From Alistipes sp. (GTDB lineage Bacteria; Bacteroidota; Bacteroidia; Bacteroidales; Rikenellaceae): 34,909 nucleotides of DNA. The notes beneath the pieces were generated by a model. That model had not been told where the DNA came from. It saw only the letters and a program-made list of their open reading frames with translations, and did not search any database. The position numbers were made by a program, and so were the translations under genes. Below, one piece after another: positions 25,970 to 34,768 of this stretch; position 1 is the stretch's first letter, and each line of letters begins with the position of its first letter. Location of the stretch: NCBI GenBank assembly GCA_017465055.1, contig JAFTWZ010000043.1, positions 1 to 34,909 on the forward strand, in the 5' to 3' direction.

Positions 25970-25987
25970 CAGCTCCCGAAGGAGCTG
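25970..25987 (-). terminator. Terminator of the porin gene (UUCG tetraloop)
   Basis: A 7-base stem (25970-25976 with 25981-25987) closes a CGAA loop on the plus strand, read UUCG on the minus transcript, an exceptionally stable tetraloop. It follows the porin stop and is followed by TTTCTTTG on the minus strand, a weak U-rich tail. Confidence 0.8.
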
Positions 25988-26016
25988 CTCGCCTATCACT
26001 TATGATAGTTTTTTTG

Positions 26017-27348
26017 TTAGAAGTTATACCGAGCCATCAGACTGACGCGATTGGCACTGCTCTTCGAGCCTCCCATATCTTCGCGACTACCGTGTAGATA
26101 CTCTACCGCGATGGTGAAGTTAGGCGATAGGTTGCAGAAGGCGTTGCCGAAGATATAATCGCCCTTGTGGTACTGATTATCCGAGAGGTAACCATTATGC
26201 TTCTCGAGGCGCACCTCAGAATAACCGCCTGCAAGCCACATTTTTCCAGGGATTATATTAATCTGTGCTGCAGCCTGCCATCCCCACATCGGCATCGTCT
26301 GCATACGCTCGGGATTCGAGGGGTTATAGGCAAAGTCGTAGGGCGCACCAGCCAAATCCTGAATGTATGGTGTGATGCCACGGCCGTAGACACCGTTCAT
26401 ATAGAGGTCCACCCAGCGACCGAGGTCAATATGACCACTAAACTGTGCTCCCCAGCCGAGCTGTGTAGTATTCTTACCGTTAACATTGTCGTGCAGGTAC
26501 ATATCTCGAATTACTCCCGAGGCACGAATATGGCTCGAGCGATTCTCGCCCCACGCATACTGGATATAGGCTATGCCATCGGGCACGCGCTGATATATAG
26601 GAGAGAAGTGCTCGCCGTAGGTGGCCGACACCTGTGGCATCTCGGCCGCAACGCCCACGGTGAGGTGATTTCTGAGGAAGCTGTACTCGTAGCGTATCAT
26701 CTCGTTGAAGGCAAAGTTATAGGCATTAGGGCCTTGAAAATCAATAGTCTCGGGCGCTGCTGCAAGGTCGCAGAAGGTTGTCACGTCGCGGCCTATAGTA
26801 AAGCCTCCTACCTCGACATATGCCGACCTTAGACGTGGTAGGTAGCTAAACTCGTCGCCACCGCGGAAGTCCATATCGGTGTATATGTGCACGCGGCCGA
26901 GCATACGGCTGTTGATTATCGCCTTGAGGAAGAGACGCGACGTCGAGGCATCCATCATTACGCGCTGTCGGTTGGCGTAGCCGCGGCTCATAGGTATGTC
27001 GTAGGGTACGAAATCTATGTTGCCCATAGCGCCATTAAAGTCGTAGCTTGTGCGTAGCGTCACGATACCACCAATACCGAGGGCAAAACGATTATTGCGC
27101 GTCGAGAAGATAAACTGAGGGTTGTGCGCCTGCTGGAAACCGCATCTGCGAGTCTCCATAAAGTCATCGATAACCTGTTGCTTCGATGCCTCAGGGTCAT
27201 ACTCTTGGAGTGTCTCACCTACAGCAATCATATAGATTGTAGGTGTATACTCCTCCATCTCGTAGTAGATGGTGTTCTGCGCCGATAGCGTCGATGCTAC
27301 CAGTGTCGTGCATAGCAACGGAAGCAAGAAGTGTCTAATTCGTTTCAT
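26017..27348 (-). CDS. DcaP-like outer-membrane porin
   Basis: A 443-residue exported beta-barrel protein. The signal peptide ends at STLSAQ (about 24). After an N-terminal helical or periplasmic part (25-75, with KQQVIDDFMETRRCGFQQAHNP), the sequence is made of alternating strands, with motifs such as FALGIGGIVTLRTSYDF and TTFCDLAAAPETIDFQGPN that resemble the DcaP trimeric porin family. It ends in VSLMARYNF with a terminal aromatic. The likely role is diffusion of small, perhaps anionic, solutes. The family assignment is by motif impression and could be another porin class. It stands alone between the DUF4491 and TolC genes, with a UUCG hairpin after its stop. Confidence 0.75.
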   Translation of the reverse strand: MKRIRHFLLPLLCTTLVASTLSAQNTIYYEMEEYTPTIYMIAVGETLQEYDPEASKQQVIDDFMETRRCGFQQAHNPQFIFSTRNNRFALGIGGIVTLRTSYDFNGAMGNIDFVPYDIPMSRGYANRQRVMMDASTSRLFLKAIINSRMLGRVHIYTDMDFRGGDEFSYLPRLRSAYVEVGGFTIGRDVTTFCDLAAAPETIDFQGPNAYNFAFNEMIRYEYSFLRNHLTVGVAAEMPQVSATYGEHFSPIYQRVPDGIAYIQYAWGENRSSHIRASGVIRDMYLHDNVNGKNTTQLGWGAQFSGHIDLGRWVDLYMNGVYGRGITPYIQDLAGAPYDFAYNPSNPERMQTMPMWGWQAAAQINIIPGKMWLAGGYSEVRLEKHNGYLSDNQYHKGDYIFGNAFCNLSPNFTIAVEYLHGSREDMGGSKSSANRVSLMARYNF

Positions 27349-27472
27349 AGCTGATAGTTTTTTTAGTTAACAAAATGTGTTGTTTGTAAGCTACGGCGAC
27401 TGGCACAACTAATATGCCAAAGGCAGAAACGGTTCATTTTGCGGCTCCACGGCTCTTTGTGCGCGATATTTG

Positions 27473-28930
27473 ATGGCGAAGTCGAAAACCATATCTATGA
27501 GAGTCCTATTTACAACGATATTTATGCTATTGGTCTGTGCCACACTATCGGCACAGCAAGATATGAGCTTTGATGAGGCTCTAGGGGCTATGCTTGCGCA
27601 AAATCACGCGCTCGAGAGCCAGCGACATATGGCCGATGCTGCCTACGATGATATGCGCGCGGCAAGGGGATTGCGATGGCCGCAAGTTAATGTGATAGGC
27701 AGCTATACGCTCTTGCAGCGGAGTATAGATATTGACCTCGGAGGTCCTAAAGGTATTGTCACCAACTCTATAGGATCACTTATTAAAGAGGGCGTTGCAA
27801 ACGGCATCTTAAGCAGTGGGGCAGCATCGCTAATAGCCCAGGGGTTAGCACCTATCGTAGGCTCCGACTGGCGTTACACGCTACAGAAGCGCTCCGTCGG
27901 AGCGGTGGGCGTCACTTTTGCTATGCCTATATATGCTGGCGGCAGGATAAACATCGCCAACCGGGTAGCTCGGTTGCAGCTCGAGGCTGCTGGACTAAAC
28001 TTTGATGCTACGAAGTCGCACCTACTGACAGAGCTTGTCGAGAGATATTACGGGGTTATCGTTGCTCGCGAGGTGGTAAACGTTAGACGCGAGGTTGTCG
28101 CAGCTACACACCGCCACCTTGCAGATGCCAAGGCTATGGAGGCCGAGGGTATCGTTGCGCATAGCGTGGTATTATACCTAAGCTATCGTCTCTCGGAGGC
28201 TAAGAGTGAGCTTAGTGATGCGGAGAGTCGTGCGCTTATTGCTGAGCGTGCGTTAGACGCCTTAGTGGGCTATAATGGTGTTAATCCTTCGGATAGAATA
28301 TTTCTATGTAGTGATATACAAGCTATTGATTACTATAAAGATATAGCTATTAAGCTAAACCCGCTACTTCAGGAGGCCGATATAGCGCGCAGCCTTGCCA
28401 ACGAGGGCGAGAAACTATCTCGCGCAGCGCTCCTCCCCGAGGTCGCTGCTATGGGTGGAGCTGCGCTGTATAGCTACCAACTTAGCGATATGGTGCCGCG
28501 CTGGATGGTGGGCATCGGCATTAACTTTAAGCTCTTCGATGGCCTTGCAAGCATCAGACGTATGCAGGCTGCCAAGAGTCGTGCAGAGGGCGTAGATGAG
28601 GCTGTCGGAAGTGCAAGAAATGACATTCTATTACTTATTGATAAAGAGTATTATACGCTTGTCAATTCACTGCTTAGTGCAGACTCATCGCGCCAAGCCA
28701 TCGCATTTGCCGAAAGCTACTACAACTCCGCGAAGGAGGGTTTTGTCGAGGGTATAACATCAAGTTCCGACCTTATGGACGCCTGCGCCGAGCTGGCCGC
28801 CTCGCGCGTAGAGTATCTCAATGCCGCCTACGAATCGTGTAAGGCGCTGGCACGCTTGCTCGAGGCCGCTGGACTAAGCGACACCTTTTGGGAGTATCGC
28901 GATAGAGGTGAAGTTATCTATATAGAATAA
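27473..28930 (+). CDS. TolC-family outer-membrane efflux protein
   Basis: An outer-membrane channel protein of the OEP/TolC family, which joins an inner-membrane exporter and a periplasmic adaptor. The start at 27473 (ATG, MAKSKTIS) gives 485 residues; a TTG just upstream is less likely. A signal peptide ends near CATLSAQQ. The two helical hairpin repeats of the family are visible: MSFDEALGAMLAQNHALESQRHMADAAYDDMRAARG (first) and the second around residues 275-440 with PLLQEADIARSLANEGEKLSRAALLPEVAAMG. The strands lie in between. It is first of four co-directional genes with an HlyD and two permeases. The 27349-27472 gap before it has no clear promoter of the local consensus. Confidence 0.9.
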   Translation: MAKSKTISMRVLFTTIFMLLVCATLSAQQDMSFDEALGAMLAQNHALESQRHMADAAYDDMRAARGLRWPQVNVIGSYTLLQRSIDIDLGGPKGIVTNSIGSLIKEGVANGILSSGAASLIAQGLAPIVGSDWRYTLQKRSVGAVGVTFAMPIYAGGRINIANRVARLQLEAAGLNFDATKSHLLTELVERYYGVIVAREVVNVRREVVAATHRHLADAKAMEAEGIVAHSVVLYLSYRLSEAKSELSDAESRALIAERALDALVGYNGVNPSDRIFLCSDIQAIDYYKDIAIKLNPLLQEADIARSLANEGEKLSRAALLPEVAAMGGAALYSYQLSDMVPRWMVGIGINFKLFDGLASIRRMQAAKSRAEGVDEAVGSARNDILLLIDKEYYTLVNSLLSADSSRQAIAFAESYYNSAKEGFVEGITSSSDLMDACAELAASRVEYLNAAYESCKALARLLEAAGLSDTFWEYRDRGEVIYIE

Positions 28931-28960
28931 CATTTATATAAACGTTGTAAAAGCATATTT

Positions 28961-29944
28961 ATGAAGCGTAAGTCGATTGTTATATTAAGCATAATATTGG
29001 TCGTAGTAGTGGCTATTATTTGGGCCGTAGTACGCTATGTTAGTCGCGAGAATGCTCCAGTTATTCAGGGTGTTGTCGAGTGTCGTAGTTATCGCGCGTC
29101 GTCTAAGCTGGCTGGGCGTATCGATTCGCTCTTTGTCCGCGAGGGCGACTATGTTCGCAAGGGTCAGTTGCTCTATACAATATCTACGCCCGAGTTAGAT
29201 GCAAAGCTTAGTCAGGTGGCAGCTCTTGAGGCAGCCGCCGAGGCTATGAACCGCGAGGTGGAGCGAGGTGCTCGCAAGGAGCAGATTGTCGCCGTAAGAA
29301 ACCTCTACGAGAAGGCTGTTGTCGGGCGCGACCTTGCGCAAAAGAGCTACGTAAGGGTGAAAAATCTCTATGAGAAGGGCGTTGTACCTCGTCAGCAGTA
29401 CGACGAGGCGTTGGCTAACTACGAGGCTATGGTGGCAACGGCAAATAGCGCTAAGGCCGAATACGATCTTGTTATCGAGGGTGCTACGTCGGAGCAGAAA
29501 GAGGCTGTGGCGGCTCAGGTGCGCGAGGCCCAGGCGGCTGTGCGCGAGGTCGACTCCTATCTGAGCGATGCACGCGTCTATGCACCAATATCGGGACCTG
29601 TGTCGAGTATTGTCTCCGAGCCTGGCGAGCTTGTATCCTCGGGATACCCCGTTATCACGTTGCTCGATTTGGGAGAGTTGTGGGTTACATTTAATATCCG
29701 CGAGAGTGATATGCACGCTCTTAAGCTCGGCGACACCTTCAAAGGCTCTATCCCAGCCTTAGATAGTAGTGTCGACCTCGAGGTCTACTACATATCAGCC
29801 GAGGCGGACTTTGCTACGTGGAGCGCAACGCGTGCGCGCGGCGGTTTTGATATCCGCACGTTTGAGGTGAGGGCTAGACCATTGAAAGATGATAGTGGCC
29901 TACTTCCTGGTATGAGCGTAGTTGTAAATAGCAATAGATTATAG
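28961..29944 (+). CDS. HlyD-family periplasmic adaptor protein
   Basis: A 327-residue membrane fusion protein that bridges an inner-membrane exporter and the TolC-like channel. One membrane anchor lies at about 5-26. The lipoyl half-domains and long alpha-hairpin follow: ASSKLAGRIDSLFVREGDYVRKGQLLYTI (first lipoyl half), a coiled-coil region of about 75-200 rich in Ala and Glu, and ARVYAPISGPVSSIVSEPGELVSSGYPVITLLDLGELWVTFNIRE (second half and beta-barrel). The C-terminus is LPGMSVVVNSN. It lies 30 bases after the TolC gene and 8 before the first permease. Confidence 0.9.
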   Translation: MKRKSIVILSIILVVVVAIIWAVVRYVSRENAPVIQGVVECRSYRASSKLAGRIDSLFVREGDYVRKGQLLYTISTPELDAKLSQVAALEAAAEAMNREVERGARKEQIVAVRNLYEKAVVGRDLAQKSYVRVKNLYEKGVVPRQQYDEALANYEAMVATANSAKAEYDLVIEGATSEQKEAVAAQVREAQAAVREVDSYLSDARVYAPISGPVSSIVSEPGELVSSGYPVITLLDLGELWVTFNIRESDMHALKLGDTFKGSIPALDSSVDLEVYYISAEADFATWSATRARGGFDIRTFEVRARPLKDDSGLLPGMSVVVNSNRL

Positions 29945-29952
29945 CTGTTAAT

Positions 29953-31125
29953 ATGTTTGTTCGTAGCGTATTATCGGTATTTAAGCGAGAGCTACGTGAG
30001 GTAGCAAAATCGCGTCTCTACCTCGCTGTGTTGGTATTGTTGCCATTGGTTATGCTCTCGCTCTTTACGGTAATGTTCTACCGCGGTACTATCGATGAGT
30101 TGCCTATTACCGTTGTCGATAATGACAGAACTCCGATGTCGCGCCAGCTATGCTCTATGATAGATGCTACCCCTGGTGTTGAGATAGCTTTTAGTGCGCA
30201 GTCGATCGGCGATGCAGAGAGACAACTGCTTAGTTCTGAGGCTTTGGCCGTGCTCTATATAAAGCGTGGCTTCGAGTCGGATATCTATGCTGGTATTCCC
30301 ACTAAGGTGGAGTGCTATCTACCTGGTACGAATATATCGGCCAGTGGCGTCATCGAGCGCGATATTCAGCAGGCGGTACTCACCTTTTCATCGGGCGTAG
30401 CGCTTAATAGAATGGCGGCTATGGGTATCGGCCATAGTCAAGCAATGGTTAATATAATGCCTATTAAAATATTGACAAACACCATTGGCAACCCGTATAT
30501 AAACTACGGTTACTATCTCGCTCCAGTCTTTATGTTTATGGGTGTAGTGATATTTATTGTAGTCTCTACGGTCTATGCCTTTGGTCGTGAACTACGCTAT
30601 GCTACGGCGCGTGAGTGGTTATCTACTGCGAATGATTCACTTGCAGCTGCGGTGGTGGGCAAGATGTTGCCAACTACCATTGCTATGGTAATAAACCTGC
30701 AGCTTGCGATGCTCGTGATATTTGTAGTTATGGGTATGGAGTGCGCTGGGAGCTACCTTGAGTTATCATTAGGTAGCTTGATATTTATTATTGCATATCA
30801 ATCTGTTGCCATAGCTATAGTAACGCTTACCTCAAACCTGCGCTTGGGGCTATCAATAGGAGGAGGTTATGCGGTTATGGCCTTTACATTCTCTGGCGTC
30901 ACCTTCCCTGTGATGGCTATGTACGACGTGGCTCAGTGGTTCTCAAAACTCTTTCCACTCACCTACTTTAGCAATATATTTGTCGATAAAGCTATGCTTG
31001 GTGTAGGCATATCGTACGATATCGGCGACTACCTCGCAATGACTGTTTTTGTACTTCTCGTGCCATTGGTATGGCGCCGATTAAGTAGGGTAGTAGGTGA
31101 TAGCAAGTATTGGTGTAGAGATTGA
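29953..31125 (+). CDS. ABC-2 type transporter permease, first
   Basis: A 390-residue inner-membrane protein of the ABC-2 (YhhJ/YbhR-like) permease family. One N-terminal membrane helix (about 24-44) is followed by an extracytoplasmic domain of about 130 residues that opens with ELPITVVDNDRTPMSRQLCSMID. Then five membrane segments occupy the C-terminal half (near 195-375), with the family's GVTFPVMAMYDVAQWFSKLFPLTYFSNIF motif. It starts 8 bases after the HlyD gene and ends 13 bases before the second permease. No ATPase gene is in the operon, so it must borrow one or use an alternative energy source. Confidence 0.88.
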   Translation: MFVRSVLSVFKRELREVAKSRLYLAVLVLLPLVMLSLFTVMFYRGTIDELPITVVDNDRTPMSRQLCSMIDATPGVEIAFSAQSIGDAERQLLSSEALAVLYIKRGFESDIYAGIPTKVECYLPGTNISASGVIERDIQQAVLTFSSGVALNRMAAMGIGHSQAMVNIMPIKILTNTIGNPYINYGYYLAPVFMFMGVVIFIVVSTVYAFGRELRYATAREWLSTANDSLAAAVVGKMLPTTIAMVINLQLAMLVIFVVMGMECAGSYLELSLGSLIFIIAYQSVAIAIVTLTSNLRLGLSIGGGYAVMAFTFSGVTFPVMAMYDVAQWFSKLFPLTYFSNIFVDKAMLGVGISYDIGDYLAMTVFVLLVPLVWRRLSRVVGDSKYWCRD

Positions 31126-31138
31126 AATAGAATGCGCA

Positions 31139-32317
31139 ATGAATTTAAAATCAATAAATAGTGATAGCTTCTTGGGTGTAGCTATTGTCGAGATACGTAT
31201 GGTGCTCACCGATGGCGGTGCTATGCTTATCCTGCTCTTTGCAATGCTTATCTATACCACCATCTACTCGATAGCCTATGGTCGCGAGGTGGTCGAGTGT
31301 GTAGACATCGCTGTTGTCGACGAGGATAACACTCAGACAAGCAGGCGTATCGTCTCTGGTCTGCGCTCTGGGCCGAATACGAGCGTTGTCTATAATCCAG
31401 TGGATATGAACAGCGCTAAAGACCTGTATTTAAGGCGTAAAGTTCACGCAGTAGTCTATATCCCCGAAGGTCTTGAGCGCAATCTGATTGCTGGGAAGCA
31501 AGCCAATATTGCACTTATGCTCGATGGTAGCCATCTACTTGTCTATCGTCAGGTTTTGGAGCAGGCAACAAAGGATATACTACTTCAAGGCGCCGAGGTC
31601 GAGGTTATGCGCCTTGTAGCCAATGATGTTGATGCCGCAGCGGCCCTCTCTATTGCCTCGCCCGTTAGCTACGATGGCCACGTGCTCTACAACCCATCGC
31701 TCGGCTACGGCTCGTTTGTAATGCCCTCTGTCGTGGTGGTCATAATACAACAGACGCTGGTTATCGGCTTGGCTATGGTGGGAGTGCGGCGCAGGAACTT
31801 GGGGCTTTATCCAAAAGCAAATAGTCTACTTATCACAACAAGAAATGTTATAGCTAAGATTCTGGTCTACGTTGTTATATATAGTGTCAACTTAACTATA
31901 GTATTGCTTACAATATGGCCTCTATTCGGCTTTCCAAACGCTGGCAAGCCTATTGCTATTGCCATCTTGATGCTTATCTATATGGTGGCCGCTACTGCCT
32001 TAGGTCTTACACTTTCGCACCTCTTTACGCGTCGCGAAGCACCACTTATGCTGCTACTATGGAGCTCTGTACCGATACTCCTCCTCGCTGGTGTCTCCTA
32101 TCCGCACGAGGCATTTCCCGAGTGGCTCTATACCATAGGGCGCATCTTCCCGAGTAGTAGTGCAGTCAGTGCCTTTGTTATGGTTGGCACAGCTGGGGCG
32201 TCATTATGGGATGTTAGAAGCGACATATTACAGCTCCTACTCTTAGCCGTTATATATACGGTGTGCGCTATTGCCGCAGAAAAATATTGCTTGATGCGTA
32301 AAAATTGCCATAAATAG
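31139..32317 (+). CDS. ABC-2 type transporter permease, second
   Basis: A second ABC-2 permease of the same layout, 392 residues from M at 31139 (an earlier ATG at 31097 would overlap the previous gene by 29 bases). Its opening segment (MVLTDGGAMLILLFAMLIYTTIYSIAYG) is one membrane helix. The large outer domain has CVDIAVVDEDNTQTSRRIVSGLRS, equivalent to the one in the first permease. The C-terminal half holds five membrane segments, with FGFPNAGKP and LLAGVSYPHEAFPEWLYTIGRIFPSSSAV motifs. The two permeases are related and probably form a heterodimer. The next gene, ald, begins 98 bases on and looks independent. Confidence 0.88.
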   Translation: MNLKSINSDSFLGVAIVEIRMVLTDGGAMLILLFAMLIYTTIYSIAYGREVVECVDIAVVDEDNTQTSRRIVSGLRSGPNTSVVYNPVDMNSAKDLYLRRKVHAVVYIPEGLERNLIAGKQANIALMLDGSHLLVYRQVLEQATKDILLQGAEVEVMRLVANDVDAAAALSIASPVSYDGHVLYNPSLGYGSFVMPSVVVVIIQQTLVIGLAMVGVRRRNLGLYPKANSLLITTRNVIAKILVYVVIYSVNLTIVLLTIWPLFGFPNAGKPIAIAILMLIYMVAATALGLTLSHLFTRREAPLMLLLWSSVPILLLAGVSYPHEAFPEWLYTIGRIFPSSSAVSAFVMVGTAGASLWDVRSDILQLLLLAVIYTVCAIAAEKYCLMRKNCHK

Positions 32318-32362
32318 CACTCTATTTACGAAAAAATATATTAACTTAGTTTTCGGAAATGG

Positions 32363-32370
32363 TAAATTTG
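32363..32370 (+). promoter_or_regulatory. Candidate -7 box for ald
   Basis: TAAATTTG matches TAnnTTTG and lies 45 bases before the ATG at 32416. It overlaps the reading that starts at 32359, which argues for the inner start. No TTG -33 element is seen at 20 bases. Confidence 0.45.
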
Positions 32371-32415
32371 ATATTTGCCACCCAAAATGTCTTAAACTTT
32401 AAAAAACTTGCGACT

Positions 32416-33522
32416 ATGATTATTGGCGTACCAAAAGAGATTAAGAACAATGAAAATCGTGTTGCCCTCACACCAGCTGGCGTTATGGAACTTACTCGCC
32501 GCGGTCACGAGGTCTATGTGCAGTCTACCGCAGGCGTAAATAGTGGCTTTCCTGACGAGGAGTATGTAGCACAAGGTGCTAAGATTCTACCCACCATCGA
32601 GGATGTCTATGCCATAGCTGAGATGATAGTTAAGGTAAAAGAGCCTATTGCTCCTGAGTACAAGCTCATTCGCAAGGGTCAGATAGTCTTTACCTACTTC
32701 CACTTTGCCAGCAGCGAGCCACTAACGATGGCTATGCTCGAGAGTGGTGCTATATGCTGCGCCTACGAGACCGTTGAGCGCAAGGATCGCTCACTGCCAC
32801 TGCTTATCCCTATGTCTGAGGTGGCAGGTCGTATGTCGACGCAGGAGGGTCGCTACTTCCTCGAAAAACCTCGCGGTGGCAAGGGTAAGTTGCTCGGTGG
32901 CGTGCCAGGCGTAAAACCTGCTAAGGTTTTTGTCATTGGCGCTGGCGTGGTGGGTACAGCCGCGGCGCGTACGGCGGCAGGTACGGGTGCTGATGTTACC
33001 ATCTGCGATATATCGCTCCAGCGACTTACATACCTTGCTGACGTGATGCCTAAGAATGTCAAGACGCTTATGTCGTCGGAGTACAATATCCGCCAGGAGC
33101 TTAAGAGCGCCGATCTTGTCATCGGCTCGGTACTTATCCCAGGAGCTAAGGCTCCTAAGCTCGTTACGCGCGATATGCTTAAGGATATGGAGCCTGGCAC
33201 GGTTATGGTCGACGTGGCTATCGACCAGGGTGGTTGCTTCGAGACCTCGCGTCCTACTACACACGAAGACCCTGTATACTATGTCGACGGCATCCTGCAC
33301 TACTGCGTTGCCAACATCCCTGGCGCTGTGCCCTATACCTCGACATTGGCGCTAACCAACGCCACGCTGCCATACGTCATTCAGCTTGCAAATAAGGGGT
33401 GGAAGCAGGCTTGCCGCGATAATGAGGAGCTACTCAAGGGTCTGAATATTGTCGAGGGAAAGGTTGTCTACAAGCCTGTTGCCGAGGCGTGGGGCTTGCA
33501 GTATGACGAGTTAACACTATAG
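32416..33522 (+). CDS. ald: Alanine dehydrogenase
   Basis: Reversible NAD-dependent deamination of L-alanine to pyruvate and ammonium, in the cytoplasm. From M at 32416 the protein has 368 residues, the usual length; the upstream ATG at 32359 adds 19 residues unlike the family, so I reject it. The N-terminus is [20 protein letters not shown]. The catalytic lysine and histidine fall at K75 (VKEPI) and H96 (YFHFAS), the numbering known for the family. The Rossmann site is [12 protein letters not shown] (173-184), with D198 for the ribose. VDVAIDQGG and [12 protein letters not shown] follow. The gene has its own -7 box and terminator. It is unlikely to be the related transhydrogenase alpha subunit because no such neighbour is present. 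Confidence 0.96.
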   Translation: MIIGVPKEIKNNENRVALTPAGVMELTRRGHEVYVQSTAGVNSGFPDEEYVAQGAKILPTIEDVYAIAEMIVKVKEPIAPEYKLIRKGQIVFTYFHFASSEPLTMAMLESGAICCAYETVERKDRSLPLLIPMSEVAGRMSTQEGRYFLEKPRGGKGKLLGGVPGVKPAKVFVIGAGVVGTAAARTAAGTGADVTICDISLQRLTYLADVMPKNVKTLMSSEYNIRQELKSADLVIGSVLIPGAKAPKLVTRDMLKDMEPGTVMVDVAIDQGGCFETSRPTTHEDPVYYVDGILHYCVANIPGAVPYTSTLALTNATLPYVIQLANKGWKQACRDNEELLKGLNIVEGKVVYKPVAEAWGLQYDELTL

Positions 33523-33540
33523 GATATATATAAAGTAATA

Positions 33541-33595
33541 GCAGAGGTTAATGGAGATAGAACCATATTGATAAATCCATTAGCCTCTGCTTTTT
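33541..33595 (+). terminator. Terminator of ald
   Basis: A 15-base stem (33541-33555 with 33576-33590, one G-T pair) around a 20-base loop is followed by TTTTT at 33591-33595. It lies 18 bases after the ald stop and just before the stop of the convergent secreted-protein gene. Confidence 0.85.
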
Positions 33596-33599
33596 GCCA

Positions 33600-34040
33600 T
33601 TATCGAGGCACGGGAAACGAGAGTGTTCGAGCATCGCGATACGCAGCAGGCGAGCCTGGCCACGGCATATGATTAAAGGCCGAGCCGTTAGATATGGTTA
33701 TCGAGCTACTACCGCTGCCTAAGCGTAGCGTTATGGAGTTGTAGTCGAGGAACTTGGGAGGCTCTATATTAACACGTTTCTGCATCTCGGTCTTCATCCA
33801 CAACATATGGTTGGTACCTGGTAGTCGCTGGGGTATCAGTCCTATGGTAGGACGCCAATACTCTATGGGCGAGTGGGTGTCGGAGAGGTGAAACAGTGGT
33901 AGCATATCCTTGTAGCTATCGAGTATAGCCATAGCGTGGCTACTATCAATATCACTAATGTCATACTCCTCCTCGGTGCTTTGTGCCGTGGTGGTAAAGG
34001 CAATGCTAAGCATTGCGAGTATCGATATTAGCTCTCTCAT
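33600..34040 (-). CDS. Small secreted protein, unknown
   Basis: Not recognised. Taking M at 34040 (MRELISILAM), the protein has 146 residues and a signal peptide ending at TTTAQS (17-22); the earlier ATG at 34091 adds a polar stretch ahead of the signal peptide and overlaps the promoter. The mature protein begins acidic (TEEEYDISDIDSSH) and ends with GSGSSSITISNGSAFNHMPWPGSP, a glycine- and serine-rich segment with a Trp-Pro motif. No lipoprotein cysteine is seen. It is divergent from the barrel gene at 34145 and convergent with ald. A periplasmic or surface location is inferred. Confidence 0.6.
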   Translation of the reverse strand: MRELISILAMLSIAFTTTAQSTEEEYDISDIDSSHAMAILDSYKDMLPLFHLSDTHSPIEYWRPTIGLIPQRLPGTNHMLWMKTEMQKRVNIEPPKFLDYNSITLRLGSGSSSITISNGSAFNHMPWPGSPAAYRDARTLSFPVPR

Positions 34041-34077
34041 TGTGCTTATGCTTGTAATCGTATAACGATTTTGGTCG

Positions 34078-34115
34078 CAAATATAGTGCACGATCGCAAG
34101 AAAATATTATTTTTG
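34078..34115. promoter_or_regulatory. Divergent -7 boxes
   Basis: TATATTTG on the minus strand (34078-34085) and TATTTTTG on the plus strand (34108-34115) lie 22 bases apart, each matching TAnnTTTG. They would start the secreted-protein gene and the barrel gene in opposite directions. Neither has a TTG at 20 bases. Confidence 0.55.
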
Positions 34116-34144
34116 TGGCGTAAACATAACTAAAACGGTAAGAT

Positions 34145-34648
34145 ATGAGGAGATTGATTATTTCTATTTTGGCACTACTCTCTGTTGCTACGCTCTCGGC
34201 TCAGGGCGGCGATGAGAGGTTTAAACTTCAGGTACAGGCCGACCTGGGAACTATATTCTTGGATGATGCCGGAGGCCCTACGGTAACGTTGGGTGTCGGA
34301 GTGCGTATGTTCGATCATCTGTATGTAGGTGCCGAGACAGGCTTTGATACTATGATTAAGCGGTATAATAAGCTCGGGGCGCTCCAATATTCACGTTTCG
34401 AGGGCTATGTACCTCTGGGCGTGAACCTCAAGGGTTATCTCTTCAAGGATCGCGACTGGAGTCCATACCTTAACTGCTCTCTCGGTGGCTTCTTTGGATT
34501 CTATAAAGAGCACTGGTTCGACGGTTTCCGTTCGCAGATAGGTCTCGGCGTCGATATCAAGCAATTCAACGTCAACATTGGCTACCACGCTCTTGTTCAC
34601 GATATCACCCAGCACTTCGGATACGTAAAGCTCGGCTATCGCTTCTAA
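34145..34648 (+). CDS. Small outer-membrane beta-barrel protein
   Basis: A 167-residue exported protein with a signal peptide ending at LSAQG (about 17-21). The mature part is an eight-strand-like barrel pattern: LQVQADLGTIFL, VTLGVGVRMFDHLYVGAETGF, YVPLGVNLKGYLF, WSPYLNCSLGGFFGF, IGLGVDIKQFNVNIGYHAL and the last strand FGYVKLGYRF, with a final aromatic. This is the layout of small OmpA/OmpW-sized porin-like proteins of Bacteroidota (PorT/OMP_b-brl type). No functional motif is visible. A hairpin (34654-34683) follows its stop closely. Confidence 0.75.
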   Translation: MRRLIISILALLSVATLSAQGGDERFKLQVQADLGTIFLDDAGGPTVTLGVGVRMFDHLYVGAETGFDTMIKRYNKLGALQYSRFEGYVPLGVNLKGYLFKDRDWSPYLNCSLGGFFGFYKEHWFDGFRSQIGLGVDIKQFNVNIGYHALVHDITQHFGYVKLGYRF

Positions 34649-34653
34649 CTAAT

Positions 34654-34683
34654 AAATCCCTAAGATGTTTGTCTTAGGGATTT
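34654..34683 (+). terminator. Terminator of the barrel gene
   Basis: A perfect 12-base stem AAATCCCTAAGA (34654-34665) pairs with TCTTAGGGATTT (34672-34683), with one further wobble pair. It starts 6 bases after the stop. The U-tract is only TTT at the stem end. Confidence 0.75.
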
Positions 34684-34704
34684 AACCTATCTAATTGCTA
34701 TATT

Positions 34705-34752
34705 TATACAAAATATGCGTGCAGGGTAGTTCTTGCACGCATATTCTGTATA
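34705..34752. repeat. Long perfect-like hairpin
   Basis: The arms at 34705-34723 and 34734-34752 form a 19-base stem with one mismatch around a 10-base loop (GGGTAGTTCT). It lies 21 bases after the terminator hairpin. It could be a second terminator, serve a gene beyond the window on the other strand, or be a repetitive palindromic unit. No flanking ORF is seen. Confidence 0.6.
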
Positions 34753-34768
34753 AGATGAAGTCTCTATT

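Noticed and set aside
32359-32415. N-terminal extension of alanine dehydrogenase from an earlier ATG.
   Set aside because: The extra 19 residues do not match the family and overlap a -7 box.
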